Under the pieces are notes generated by a model that did no database searches, was not told the DNA's origin, and saw only the letters and a list, made by a program, of their open reading frames with translations. The position numbers and the translations under genes were made by a program. Below, piece after piece: positions 49,649-61,082 of a stretch of 64,000 nucleotides of DNA. Numbering within the stretch: the stretch's first letter is position 1; the number at the start of each line of letters is the position of its first letter. Source of the stretch: Pelodera strongyloides (Eukaryota > Nematoda > Chromadorea > Rhabditida > Rhabditidae); the NCBI GenBank assembly GCA_036852015.1, contig JAANDG010000119.1, positions 62,001 to 126,000 on the forward strand, given 5' to 3'.

Positions 49649-49727
49649 GCCGTCTTGGTTGAACAGGTAGAGCAGCGGTCTCGTACACGTAAACAATGCT
49701 TTTCGTGGGTTCAAACCCAGTAGCTAA
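49649..49727 (+). pseudogene. tRNA-like sequence (tRNA pseudogene or SINE head)
   Basis: An A-box-like TGGTTGAACAGG (49656-49667) and a good B box GGTTCAAACCC (49708-49718) lie 40 bases apart, with AGGTAGAGCAGCGGTCTCGTA between. The expected acceptor stem does not pair: GCCGTCT at the 5' side faces an unrelated 3' side. It is therefore a decayed tRNA or the promoter head of a tRNA-derived SINE. The parent tRNA cannot be named with certainty. Confidence 0.45.
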
Positions 49728-50316
49728 CAATGGCACAAGAACAGTGAGAACACAAGCACAGTACTGCAATATACCCTGCATTGAGGCAGAATGCGCGAAC
49801 TCTGGTAAACGGAACATTTTTTGCCCGCACACTTATGGCGCATAAATGGCACACTAACGGCTTACTATTTGTTTGTCGTCTCAAAGAAAAGAAAAACCAG
49901 GTGCGAGGTGGGAGAGTGGGAGCATAGTTTCCCCAGCGTATGAGTGAAAAGAATTTTAAAGTAAATAAATAAATACTGTGTACAAGTTGAAAATGTTGAA
50001 TAAGAAGTGCACACATGGAATAACTCACAGTGAGTCAGAGAACTATTCAAATACGTACATGGAGAGAAATTTTTTGTTTACAGAATAAAATGGAAATAAA
50101 AAAAATCAGTTTTGGAGGAATTTTGTATGTGAGTGTGAATCATTTCCTAAATATTTTATTGCTTTGAATATTTCAATGATACAACTAACAATTAGTTGAA
50201 TAAATTACAAACTTTTTTAGTAATCGAGAAATGACTTAGAATCCATGTCCATGTGAAACATTTGTTCCTTGTTTTTGTAATTTGTTGTGATTTAACATTA
50301 ATTAATTACTTTGTAT

Positions 50317-50469
50317 TTAAAGCAAAACTCCGGCCGGTTTCTGAAACGTCGTGGACACTGCGTTTCCGTCTGCTCGATTTTTTACTCTAATTTATGTACA
50401 TTTGCATAAGCCGCATAAGAAACTGGTGTACTCGATGCGTTTCAAAAACCGGTTGGTATTTTGCTTTAA
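50317..50469. mobile_element. MITE family A copy
   Basis: The ends TTAAAGCAAAACTCCGGCCGG and CCGGTTGGTATTTTGCTTTAA are flanked by TTAA. The core is shortened relative to full copies. Confidence 0.75.
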
Positions 50470-50689
50470 AGCTAAAATGAGTCATCAACGTAAGCAAAGA
50501 GAAAAAAAGTTGAAATTGGAAAGAAATGCTGATAATTTAGAAGACAAAAAAGGAATAAAACCTATTTTCTAGATAAGGAATCTGAGTGCGATTCCATATA
50601 CTACTAAAATAAGGAAGGATTGAAGATAGCACGCAAAAAATACAACGTATACTAATGAAACTGTAATGATGCCCAGTGAGAACCCGGCT

Positions 50690-50735
50690 AGACTCTGGCG
50701 AAGGCTGGGCGCGGTTTTTTTGCCGCGCACCATCC
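50690..50735. repeat. GCGCGG/CCGCGC hairpin end of the dispersed repeat
   Basis: GACTCTGGCGAAGGCTGG precedes a perfect hairpin (GCGCGG, T7G loop, CCGCGC) and ACCATCCA. It matches the end of the repeat at 1060-1340. Confidence 0.5.
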
Positions 50736-51299
50736 ATCACGTTGTACCAGCGCACTGCGCGAGCCATATGCGGAACAATGCATAGCATAATCATGATGTA
50801 GTATACGATATTCGTATTCAAAATAGGAAACTATGCTGCTATTCATGTCCCCTGTAAAATAATTCCAGATTAAACTGTTGTATACTGTTTAATCTAAAAA
50901 AGCAACGACAAATGCAGCTAACAATAAAGATAATAAAATCTAATATGGAATGTCTTAGGAATATTCTTAGTAATATTTATTGCCTACTAATGCCTACTCA
51001 CACATTTTCAGCAGCAAGTAATTACACCGAAAGGGTAATTATAAATTATAATAAGCTTTCAGTTGGAGCTGGAAATATGACATAAAAATGAAAGAAGCTA
51101 CATCACACGCGCTGTCAGTAGCATTCGGTTTGCCTTATCCACTTTTTTCGGTGCAAACTGCGAAAAAATTCAAGGATTTGAACCAGGAACTAATAATAAT
51201 AATAATATTATTATTACTAATGCAAAATTTAAGACGAATGTTCATCTTTTTGTATATATTTATCAGTTTTATTAGATAAAATAATATCATCAGTCTAAG

Positions 51300-51490
51300 T
51301 AGGGAATTATGTCTAAGGAAAGACAGTTTCATGGGTTACATACGAAATGTTTTTATACGTATAGACAACAAAAAAATGTATATGTTCGATCACTACCTAC
51401 TTACAATTAGGCCTATACCCTATGCTCAAGCTAAACTTGTAAATACGCCAAGGCTCAACCTTGTGCCGAAATAAACCATACCATGCCATA
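51300..51490 (+). other. possible decayed retroelement 3' tail
   Basis: GCTCAACCTTGTGCCGAAATAAACCATACCATGCC has a poly(A)-signal-like AATAAA without any reading frame upstream. It could be the tail of a dead LINE-type element. I did not recognise the family. Confidence 0.2.
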
Positions 51491-52463
51491 AAGATTGATC
51501 GTAAAATATGAGAAGGTTCAAAAATGAAGAAACCAACTCCAAAAGATTGTCCCAACTCGCAACAACAAACATTCCCGACAAAAATAGTAGCCGATCAAAG
51601 GACGTAAAACAATTTTCTTGTTTGGGTCTGGCCCTAAAGATAAAGGTCTTTCGTCCTTAGGGAAAGGTCCCAAGGCAATAGTCGCGACTTTCTTTCTAAA
51701 TGGAAAAACGGCAGGAAACGCCGGCAATCTATCATGTTGACCACATGTTTCAGTATGAGGGGGACCGTGGAGAGGGTTTTCCCCCGCCGTTCATGATATT
51801 TTTGGCTTTAGTAGGACACGGAACTCTGTGTTTTCATTTCTACCTGGAAGCCAGATCCATGCGATATCGATCTCCGCAATGCTGCAAAATTAGTAGCGTA
51901 CATATGCAATTTTGATCTTTGCGTGTGGAGCATACAAAAGGCTGAAATGCAGTAGTTGCCTAGCACTCTAGGCATAATAATACACATCTTCATCTATGTG
52001 ATGAAAATGCATCTAGGCAAAAATCAAACATCAGCACACAAAAGCTTCAGCATTACTTTCAAACACACTTTATAATATAGTTTGCTCGGAAAAATCGGAA
52101 TCATGTAGTCAGTAGTAGTTAGTAGTTTCGATGGTAGTTTACTACGGAGTATTGGTCCAACGAGCACATTATTAAGCGCCAAAAAAATCTTGGCATTCGC
52201 GCACTTGTGGCACACTTGCCGTGCTTCTTCCAAAAAGTGTGCCATAGGTGCGCCATGTGTTCGCGAGGAACTTCACGTTCTACGTTCTATATCGTGAATC
52301 ACAAAGCAACTGTTTTATGTGAGAAATGCATGGGACGATTTTTGATCGGGTAAACTATCTTTCAACAGAAAACTCATCAAATTAATCACGGTGTACAAGT
52401 TCTTTCAAAGCAGAAAAAAAAGTTTGTTTCAAAACACATGTTCAACAATCGATCGGGACAATG

Positions 52464-52637
52464 CTGAGGCAGTATTCACCAAAACGCAGGGAGCCCTCAC
52501 TGGTATCCCCGAGGAACTAAAGAGTGCGTAGACAGTGCGGCAGAAGAGAAAACAGTGCGTAGACAGTGCGGCAGAAGAGATTCAGAGCGCTCGTGAGCCT
52601 AGGGAGGGCTCCCTGTATGTTGGTGAATACGGCCTCA
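52464..52637. mobile_element. family B element with internal duplication
   Basis: TGAGGCAGTATTCACCAAAAC and TGTTGGTGAATACGGCCTCA are inverted. Inside, the GTGCGTAGACAGTGCGGCAG segment is present twice in tandem (about 52525-52575). Confidence 0.7.
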
Positions 52638-53015
52638 CGAAAGTTTATATTCTATCAAACCAAATGTTGAACATTTCAAGCCGGAGCCATAAAATCGAAG
52701 ATCTCTATCTATTGTATTCCATATAAGAAACTAAAGATCTTGTTTCATTATACAAACAATGAAGCACTAAAGTGTAGAGTGTTTTGTTGTTAATTATAAT
52801 TATATTAATTAAATCTATAATCTATAGAATAGAAAATATGAAAATTTCCTCCCTATTCACTTTGTCCAAGGAAATGTGTTCTCTGGTCTCGCACACATAT
52901 GAATGAAACAGCCGCTAAATCATTTAATGTGCTGAGTCTCATCGAGAAAATTAATAGGGAACTATACGAAGAGTGTGTAGTGGAGAACTTATTGGCACTA
53001 CTTTATGGGGTTTCC

Positions 53016-53157
53016 CCAAGTTTGGTGAAAATTTACAGTATTTTGGAACTACACGAGAATATTTTTTTAATTTTTTCATATTATATATGCAGGTTCCGTG
53101 CAAAAATACGGTAGTATTGAAAGAATCATACCGAATTTTTGGGATACTTGGAAACCA
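53016..53157. mobile_element. family E element
   Basis: GGGGTTTCCCCAAGTTTGG and GGGATACTTGGAAACC are the tips. The core carries ACAGTATTTTGGAACTACA and CAAAAATACGGTAGTATTG. Confidence 0.6.
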
Positions 53158-54022
53158 CATTAGTAAATTTTGGTTTAATTTTTTTTTGTAAAGAACTTCT
53201 GCCTAACAAAAAAGTCTAGCGAGATCTAATAAGAAACGGTTTATCACAAACTCATATGACGAAGTTTACTAGCAACGTTAAATGTTAGCTGTTACCTCTA
53301 GATAGGGTAGATACAACAAAGTTTCAACGTCATTCACGAAAACTATTCAAAAATGTATGAAGTGAACAAGGTGACATATAACATATGCAAAGCCTTGTTG
53401 AATCGTTTAAAATAAACAAAAAAGTGTGACATTCTCTGTAAATAATCTGCTTAACGTGGTGCGAAAAGGGGTGAAATACGCCGCGTTCCCTTTACTAAAC
53501 CGGCACGCGATTCCCTTTTAAACCCCCCAATGACGCACAAACTGTAGCAATTTGTAAGCCACACGAGCGCCGCGTTGGATTTGCATAATATCAGGGCGGA
53601 AGGTTGCAAAAAATAGAAGAAATGAATACCCAGTTCGTTTCGGAAAAGATATGGACATTTTCTGCAGAATTATAAAAAAAAGCCTGCGCCTTTTAAGCGT
53701 TATTTGCGTCGTTTTCTTCCTTGCAGGTTACTATTATTCGTACAGTTTTCAGCCCTAAACACTATAATCAAGTTATTTTAATTTTTATTTTACTAATTAT
53801 ATTGTTAGTCTAACAATAAGTCTAAGAATAAGTAAAAATAAAAACCCTATCCATGAGCTGGCTAGGCAACCCAAACACATTTATGAATTATGAACCCGAC
53901 CACTGTCATGCAAGAGTTCATCAAAAATGCATTGCGTCCGAAGAACAGAAGATCAGAATACCAGAATGCGAAATGTGAAGAAAAATAAAATATTATTATC
54001 AACTAGTTCATTACACCTACAG

Positions 54023-54170
54023 TTAAAGCTTGGTTTTGAAACGCATACCAGACGCCATGTAATATAATGTATGCAAATTTCTACGCTAATCTGCGCGATT
54101 TTTATTCTACTTACAACATATGGTAATGCAGCTGTCTAGAATGTTTCAAAACCGGCAGTTATACCGCTTA
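54023..54170. mobile_element. MITE family A, GTATAAC subfamily
   Basis: TTAAAGCTTGGTTTTGAAACGC at the left lost about 12 bases of the tip. The right end is GTTTCAAAACCGGCAGTTATACCGCTTA. Confidence 0.55.
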
Positions 54171-54567
54171 GTTACAAACTAGTAATAAATCTCTTGATTT
54201 GCAGTTGGTAAACCTAATGCCATCTAAAGTCTAATAGAAGCTTAGGTTGTACTTTTTTATACAGAAAATCAAAAGGTGCTAAAAAAGTATACGAGTTCCA
54301 CTGTTCCACGACCAAAACCAGGAAGCGATCTAACCACAGATAAGCTTGCACCAAAAAGAAAAAGTCTTTAATAATACGGAAGTATTACATAACTTGGAAA
54401 AGAGATGAGTCCGCTCTACAAAATTATTACTACAGGCAACTTCACATATTTTTTGTGTGCTCTGACTGAATAGTCCTGATATATATAAATTTCATAAAAC
54501 GCGTGCTTGCTATTCAGAGACCACAGAGATTCTGAAAGTAAAAGTCAGTTATTTTTTCGATTGGGAA

Positions 54568-54860
54568 AGAGAGAGAGATAGAGAGATAGAGAGACATAGA
54601 GAGTGAAGGAGGGAGAGAGATATAAAGAGAGATAGAGAATTTGGCGCACCACGTGTTAACTAACATTCAACGTGAGGAACTGTTTTGAGTTCAACTTCCG
54701 AGGCGGGTTTTTCGGCATTTCAATAGCTTTGGGAGAAAGAGCGAGAGAGAGAGAGCGAGAGAGAGGGAGAGAGAGAGAAAGGAGGTTAGGGAGGAAGAGC
54801 GAGAGAGAGGGAGGCAGAGAGAGAGGGAGAGAGAGAGGGCGGTAGAGAAAAAGAGAGAGA
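54568..54860. repeat. GA-rich low-complexity region
   Basis: Interrupted GAGA tracts over about 290 bases generate long Ser/Leu-rich minus-strand frames that are not genes. Confidence 0.9.
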
Positions 54861-56283
54861 CTAAGACGATGATGAAACGAAAGATGAAAAGCAAATAATG
54901 CTTGCTGTTGTTCACCTCCACGTGATTTACCTGATCTTGTGGAATTAGCGTTTTCGCTTGCGCGCGTAGTTTCTTGTGATATTTTGGAAGCCCCAAGAAT
55001 TTTTATAAGCAAATGTCTCTTTTTAGAAAACATGTGTAGGGTTCGAATTCATTAACAACAAGAATAATGCTTTTTGAACGCACGACATAGTAAGTTATCG
55101 CAAAAAAATACACAGTGAACCCGCGGTAACCTGGCGAGAGTCTGGCGCACATGAGAGTCGGGCGCGGCAGAGGCAAGTGAGTCTGCATAACCGAGGCTTC
55201 ACATTTTATGAATACTTGTGACCCACGCTTGCAGGTTCTTACACAACTTCAAACTATAAACTACAGAATCAATATAAGTCATGTTACTAGGTTCTGAGTT
55301 CAAACTTACGGAGGTGCCTCACTTCTAAAGCAGGGCTCGGAAGCTTTGAGTAGAGAACATAGAGTGCAGACATCTTTGGATATTCTAGTATGCATAGACG
55401 CAGAGTTTGACTAGTGTCAGTGGGCCTCTCCTCTCGCGGTTGAGTGGAGATGGATTCCGGGCGGGCAGGCCGCCCGGCCAGGGCGAAAGGTGTCCGTGCT
55501 CCGAAGTGGGCGTGGCCTAACGGCGCAATGCGCGCGCATTGCGCCGGTGTACAGCCGCCACACCGCGGCGCAACCCCGACCAGCCTCTCTCTGTTGGTCA
55601 CCCCCAATTTCATCCATTCACTATTTGGAACAAGTGAGTGATTACGGTAAGCGAGAGGTTGAATAGAAACCAAGGAAGTGTGATATGGGAATGGGCTTCT
55701 TCTGTAGATAATAAATAATATTAAAGGCTTGTGTTCCTTGCCTGAATAAGAAACCTCCAATTCAAATTAAGGCCTCTCCATCAAAAATCTGAGGAACGTC
55801 CTGAGGTCTACCGTCTACTACCGCCGCGTTGCGACGAAAAAAAAATGAATACAAAAAAAGAGCTTATCTATAGGGCAAGATAGACGCAGTTTAGATTTTA
55901 TATTGGACATATTAAAATCGCGTAAGCGAATGAATATCGCTCAGGTAAATTCTTCACAGATTGTAAAGTTTGAACACCGAACTTACTGTGTATGAAATTT
56001 TGTTATCGCTCGGTACAGTTTTGTCAACTTTTTTCTTTCCAAATAAAGGGCGGTAGTCTAGCCAATAATGTATTGGTGCAAAATTTCCCAGTCCATTAAA
56101 TTTTCTGTCCACGTTTTTATCAGCGCGAGTCACACATATTTTGATAAGGAAATGTTAGATAAGAATTATCAGTAAACAAGTAACCAAGGTGTCAAAGTAA
56201 ATGTTTACTTTTTGTACTACACATGTGTGGTCCTGGGCAGGAAACGACCTGCTTTAATTTTATGTATATCCCGTACCAAATCA

Positions 56284-56452
56284 TTAAAACAAAATATCAA
56301 CCGGTTTTTGAAACGCATCGTGGACAACTGAATTCCTAGTCAGCTTAGCTAATTTGCTCGAATTTAGCTCGATATTTTATTCTAATTTATGCTCATTTGC
56401 ATAGGCTGGTTTACTCGACGTGTTTCAAAAACCGACCGGTATTTCGCTTTAA
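56284..56452. mobile_element. MITE family A copy
   Basis: TTAAAACAAAATATCAACCGG at the left is slightly decayed. The right end CCGACCGGTATTTCGCTTTAA is intact. The core is typical, with GAATTTAGCTCGATATTTTA. Confidence 0.7.
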
Positions 56453-57037
56453 GTTTTATTTTATGTTTTCTTGGATCATGCGTCATCTCAGTTTCTGGCA
56501 TAGTTCCTGGCTGAAGAAATGATCAAAGCCATATGTCTTCCCACAATAAACTGAACACTGATGAGAAGCTAAAGGTGTGCGGCGCTCCCCTGGCGAATGC
56601 GCCGCTGTCGTTTTGAACGCGGTCATATCGCGGACTTCGACAAACGCACGCCAAACGCGAGCCAAAAAGCGAGTCATTGTGACATTGTGACACATCGGGG
56701 TGTGTCACAATGGTGTGTCACAATGCCGAAACTCGCGCAACCAAAACAGAATTTGAGATGTGCCGCACAAAGTAGAAATTTTTAGCAATTTTATCTACAT
56801 GTTAGATGATTCAGTTTTCTCGAAAAAGTTGCACTCATAATAGACAGGAAGTAATGGACTAACCTATAAACATTTTTCTATTTTACTGTTTAATTTAGAT
56901 TTTTTAAAGGTTAATTCACAGTTTATAATCGCATCAATGTATGTAAGTCTAAATATATTTCTGATTAATTAATCACAAGTTATTTTCACACTTACATAAA
57001 AAGATAAGGTGATTATTGGGTGTTCAATTGGGCAATA

Positions 57038-57069
57038 GCCTAAGCCTAAGCCTAAGCCTAAGCCTAAGC
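57038..57069. repeat. interstitial telomere-type repeat (GCCTAA)n
   Basis: Just over five tandem copies of GCCTAA (TTAGGC on the other strand), the nematode telomere unit. Two further copies lie at about 28386-28398. Confidence 0.9.
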
Positions 57070-57567
57070 AATTAAAAAAGAACAACCTCGGTATACATTT
57101 TACTCAAAAAGTATTCAGGCCATAAAGTCAAAACGTATTGTTGGGTCCAAAAGTTATAATGAACTTGTGCAGATCCAATTCTTGTTTTAACAGCACTATT
57201 TAAAACTTAACATATATCAATTCTTTTGAAAATAATAATCTTTTCCTTTTAAAATGTGCACTTCCCTATTTCGCGCTGCCGAAAATGGGGGCAATTTCTC
57301 AAAACGGTTTCCGGCTATGAAAAAAGTGCTGGACTAGGAATAGACAAAACAATTTATAACAAAATGGGGGGACTGCAATGTGTTTCTTTCTTTTTATACT
57401 AAACATTTCCCTTTTTAGGAGATATTTTTGCGCTTTGGCAAGTTATTATTCATGTTATATGGTAATATAGCTTAGGTCTGCTGAATAGAACATAGAACCC
57501 TAGTCCTAGTCCTAGTGATAAATTATGTGTAATAATATCTTTTAGGAGCACCATTCAACACGAAACT

Positions 57568-57800
57568 TTGATGGTGCGCGGCAAAAAAAATAGATATCGC
57601 TACGCCAGACTCTCGCCAGGTCATCGCGAGTGTATTGAGCCAAAACATGGCGAAGATGGGGCGAAATCGCCGCGCGCCCTTTTATCTGGTTCTTCATCAA
57701 TTTTCGGATTGTGGTATATTCGGCGCGCCTACGTTTCGCCGCAAGAAATTTTTGTGCCTGGGTTTCGCCAGGGTTTCGCCCGAGGTTCTCACTATTGGGA
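57568..57800. repeat. GC-rich dispersed repeat, inverted copy
   Basis: It starts ATGGTGCGCGGCAAAAAAAA, followed by CGCCAGACTCTCGCCAGG, the reverse complement of the 1060-1340 arrangement. It continues with several GTTTCGCC-type motifs. Confidence 0.5.
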
Positions 57801-57937
57801 AACTAGCTACCAGCCACTTGGACAAGAATATTTTACGTGAGATCATTAACAAGTCACAACACATTGAACTTATATCCTTATATGCGCTAAGTTTTCGGAC
57901 CTTCGTCATCATAAAGATATTACCTCCACTTGGGTGA

Positions 57938-58118
57938 TTAAAGGGAAATGCCGGCCGGTTTCTGAAACGCACCGAGTACACCATCATTCTTATGCAGCTT
58001 ATGCAAATGACCATAAATTAGAATAAAAAACCGAGCTAAATTCGACCAAATTAGCATAAATAGTAATAATTCGGCTGTGCACGATGCGTTTCAAAATCCG
58101 GCCGGTATTTCGCTTTAT
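57938..58118. mobile_element. MITE family A copy
   Basis: The ends TTAAAGGGAAATGCCGGCCGG and CCGGCCGGTATTTCGCTTTA flank a full-length core with TATGCAAATGACC. Confidence 0.8.
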
Positions 58119-58656
58119 GCAACGCATTATAATGCACCGAGTAACCGAGCTATTTATACATCTTCTCGGCCAATATTTAGCATATTTACGCTTGTATGTT
58201 GCACGAATTCCAGTCAATACTTTGTTATTAATACCAATTTTCGCGCATACACATTTGTTCTGGCCCCGTGTTTTCCATTACCACGAAAAAATTGTGTTTT
58301 CCTTCCTTTGACTACTAAATTCACGCAAAACAAGAGAATAAATTTTGTAATAGAGGAATTAAGCAGTAACGTATATTATTTACAATTTATTATTTGACGC
58401 CAAAACACAGTCCGACTCTAGCACTCTTCTACTTATGACTAAATCGACCGGGGTTCAGTTCCTCAGAGGTCCAAGCCTTTTTCCTTTTTACTTTGGATAG
58501 TCTCTCTTCATATGATAAAAAAAATCTAAAAATCGTCGTATTATGTTGCATGTCTTCAACTCTGTCTTTTTTTTGCAAACGTCGAAAACAGATGTAGCAT
58601 TTTCCATCCCTTTTATTAAGTCTTGGACACAAAGGCCCTTGAAGTCAGACGGCCAT

Positions 58657-58680
58657 TCTCTCTCTCTCCTTCTCTCTCCT

Positions 58681-58728
<48 letters not shown>
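58657..58728. repeat. CT microsatellite
   Basis: An almost pure CT run of about 70 bases with two CCT interruptions at the left. All overlapping reading frames are low-complexity artefacts. Confidence 0.95.
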
Positions 58729-58730
<2 letters not shown>

Positions 58731-58887
58731 TTCTGCGTCTCTCGCTCTTTCGCTCTGCACCCCGACAAAAGTAATTAACTTTAGAACGAAAAAGAAAAAT
58801 TTGGAAAATTAGCCGAAAACCACTCTTTCTCATGCCAATGAGCACCATTATTCGGGACCAAATACATAAATTTTCAAGTAAAAACTA

Positions 58888-58960
58888 TTAAAGGGACATG
58901 GCACGTGGTTCTGGAGGCGTATGCAACTGAATTCCCACGCATTATATGTTGTGTGTCACA
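58888..58960. mobile_element. MITE family A, left-end fragment
   Basis: TTAAAGGGACATGGCACGTGG followed by CTGAATTCCCACGCATTATATG matches the CACGTG subfamily. The right end is lacking. It lies about 40 bases before the next copy. Confidence 0.4.
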
Positions 58961-59001
58961 CTGTGCATTTGTCCAAATATGTAATAATAGTTGTTAGAAT
59001 G

Positions 59002-59182
59002 TTAAAGCGAAATACAGCCCGATTTTTGAAACACATCGAGTACACCAGCATTCTTATGCAGCTTATGCAAATGACTATAAAATAGAAAAAAATTCGAGCT
59101 AAATTCGACTAACTTAGCATACATACGCAAGAATTCAGCTGTCTGCGATGCGTTTCACAAACCGGCCGGCATTTCGCTTTAA
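59002..59182. mobile_element. MITE family A copy
   Basis: The ends TTAAAGCGAAATACAGCCCG and CCGGCCGGCATTTCGCTTTAA lie within TTAA. This is a full-length copy of 181 bp, close in sequence to 57938-58118. Confidence 0.8.
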
Positions 59183-60232
59183 GAATATTAGGTGACTTGC
59201 CAGTATCCTTCCTCAAAAGCCAAACTTTAATTGCACTCCGGCACGCAAGTGATATATAGATGATGCAAGGGTGGATGATAGAATATTAAATATTAATGTT
59301 AATATTTGACTATGCTCAAAATGTATATGTCTACTTCCCACGACCGCCAATAGATGTTTTACGACAAGTGTTTCAGAATTCATTTTAAATATGAGTCAAG
59401 GAAAGCTACATTAAAAGAAGGAAAAATAAATAAAAAATATTGGAAAAAAAAACGAGGCGATGATAATACAGGGTGAAAACGAGTTTGGGTACATGTGCAT
59501 TATCTTGAACATATATATTTCTTGAAAAAATCTAAACAAAGCGAACTTTCTGCTGTAACACAGCAACACAGCGCAGAAAATTACGGTAATAATAATAACA
59601 GAAGCAAAGTTAAGTCGGCACATCAACGCAACTTTGCGCAACCTTTTATACGTGCATTCAATACTACAACCCTTTCACTAATTTTAACTTTAGGTTAGTT
59701 ACAGTCAGTGAAATAGTACGGCTTTTGAAGAGATGCCGACAAATTTGCATATTTCATAACAATGACGGACATGCATGGAATGGATCGCTAACCCTGCGCC
59801 AATCGGCTCCGCGCAATGCGCCCGCCTGGTAAAACACCAAATTAGAATGGTAAATATGCAAATTTAGTCGCTGAAATTCGTTGTTTGACGTCATTGGATT
59901 GCTCTGCTACGGTCATAAGTCATAAGCCTCTTTTTAATCAGTATTGCAACTAGCGAACAGCAACATTTTTGGTCTTTTTTTTTGCAAACGTTTTTTTTTT
60001 GTTTTTTTTTTTGAAAAATCAGAACATTAGTATTGAAAAAAATTAGAGACAGCCTGCTTCACTGACAAAATCTCATCAAATAATAAGTTGGAAAAAATAT
60101 CATATTTTATTTATGTTACACGTTTGCCCGTTTTCGCCGCGAAACTACCATTCATTTCATGTTCACTCCTCCATTGTTACCGCCATTTTACATTAGCTGT
60201 ATGCAAAACACGCCGCCGGGTGTGTGTGTACT

Positions 60233-60363
60233 TTTCATACGGTAGGTAAAATCCAATACTACAGTATTTCTGCACGACATTTGCATATATAACATGAAAA
60301 ATTTAAAAAATATTCTCGTGTTGTTCCAAAATACTGTAATTTTCAGCATACTTGGAAACCCCA
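60233..60363. mobile_element. family E element, reverse orientation
   Basis: On the minus strand it starts GGGTTTCCAAGTATGCTG and contains TACAGTATTTTGGAACAAC and GTGCAGAAATACTGTAGTATT. Three other copies run in the opposite orientation. Confidence 0.6.
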
Positions 60364-60669
60364 TAAATACTCTATCACGTGCCAATGAATCACGTTTTAT
60401 TGTGTATTCTACGAATTGTTATTTGTAATTTGCAAGTGTTAGCAGGTGTTTGCAAAAGTCATTCCACACACTCGGTTGTACATATACGCAAAGTGGATTA
60501 ACCGGACGATTACGGTCGGTTTAGCGCAGCTTAGAGAAGTGCTGAGAAAAAGAAAAAAAAACCGAAACAAAGAATACTGTAGTGGAAGTTTTACGATACC
60601 GGAGGGACCAAGTCACTCCAAGATCGTTGTTAATTTTTTATTAATTTCAAGCGTTCATATCATACAACG

Positions 60670-60850
60670 TTAAAGCGAAATACCGGCAGGTTTTTGAAAC
60701 GCATTTGGAACATGTACATTTGCCTAGGATGTATGTAAATTAATATTATCAGTCTAATAATCGTGTAGAAGTCATACAGCAATTTGCATACACTACATGG
60801 ATATACAGCGTCTGCCATACGTTTCAAAACTGGCCGTTATAGCGCTTTAA
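60670..60850. mobile_element. MITE family A, intermediate copy
   Basis: The left end TTAAAGCGAAATACCGGCAGG is of the main type. The right end GTTTCAAAACTGGCCGTTATAGCGCTTTAA is of the GTATAAC type. This is a mixed or recombinant copy. Confidence 0.7.
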
Positions 60851-60923
60851 AATATTCTGACATGAATAAACAAACTGTAATGATTGTTCAACAAAACGGA
60901 AAAACTCAACCAATACGCATGAT

Positions 60924-60936
60924 TTATTTTTTATTT
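60924..60936 (-). terminator. poly(A) signals of the ZP-domain gene
   Basis: Two AATAAA hexamers on the minus strand (60924-60929 and 60931-60936) lie about 150 bases beyond the stop at 61083. This supports the assigned last exon. Confidence 0.5.
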
Positions 60937-61082
60937 TTCTTGGATATTAATCTTAATAGATAATGTGATTATTGCATTATTTAGTTAATATATTAGTAAT
61001 CAATTTAATGTATACCAAATCATCTTTTACTACCAAAGTAGCTAAGCTACCCTTGGTTATAGTTCAATTGCAAAAAAATCAA

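Larger units (their letters stand above)
41803..60923. other. 19-kb gene desert rich in MITEs
   Basis: No spliced gene model or conserved protein could be built on either strand. Contents are family A MITEs, one family B and two family E elements, GA/CT tracts, a tRNA-like sequence, GC-rich patches with GCGCATTGCGC-type palindromes (about 45.2, 46.9, 49.1, 55.5 and 59.8 kb) and a telomere-type repeat. Part may be upstream regulatory DNA or a 5' intron of calmodulin. Confidence 0.45.

Noticed and set aside
54656..55033. 125-codon minus-strand frame
   Set aside because: The translation is Ser/Leu low complexity caused by the GA-rich tract.
55287..55760. 157-codon minus-strand frame
   Set aside because: It covers a GC-rich palindromic patch. 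Pro/Arg/Ala composition and opposing frames of similar length suggest an absence of stops rather than coding.
58488..58848. Overlapping frames rich in Arg-Glu or Ser-Leu
   Set aside because: They are translations of the CT microsatellite.
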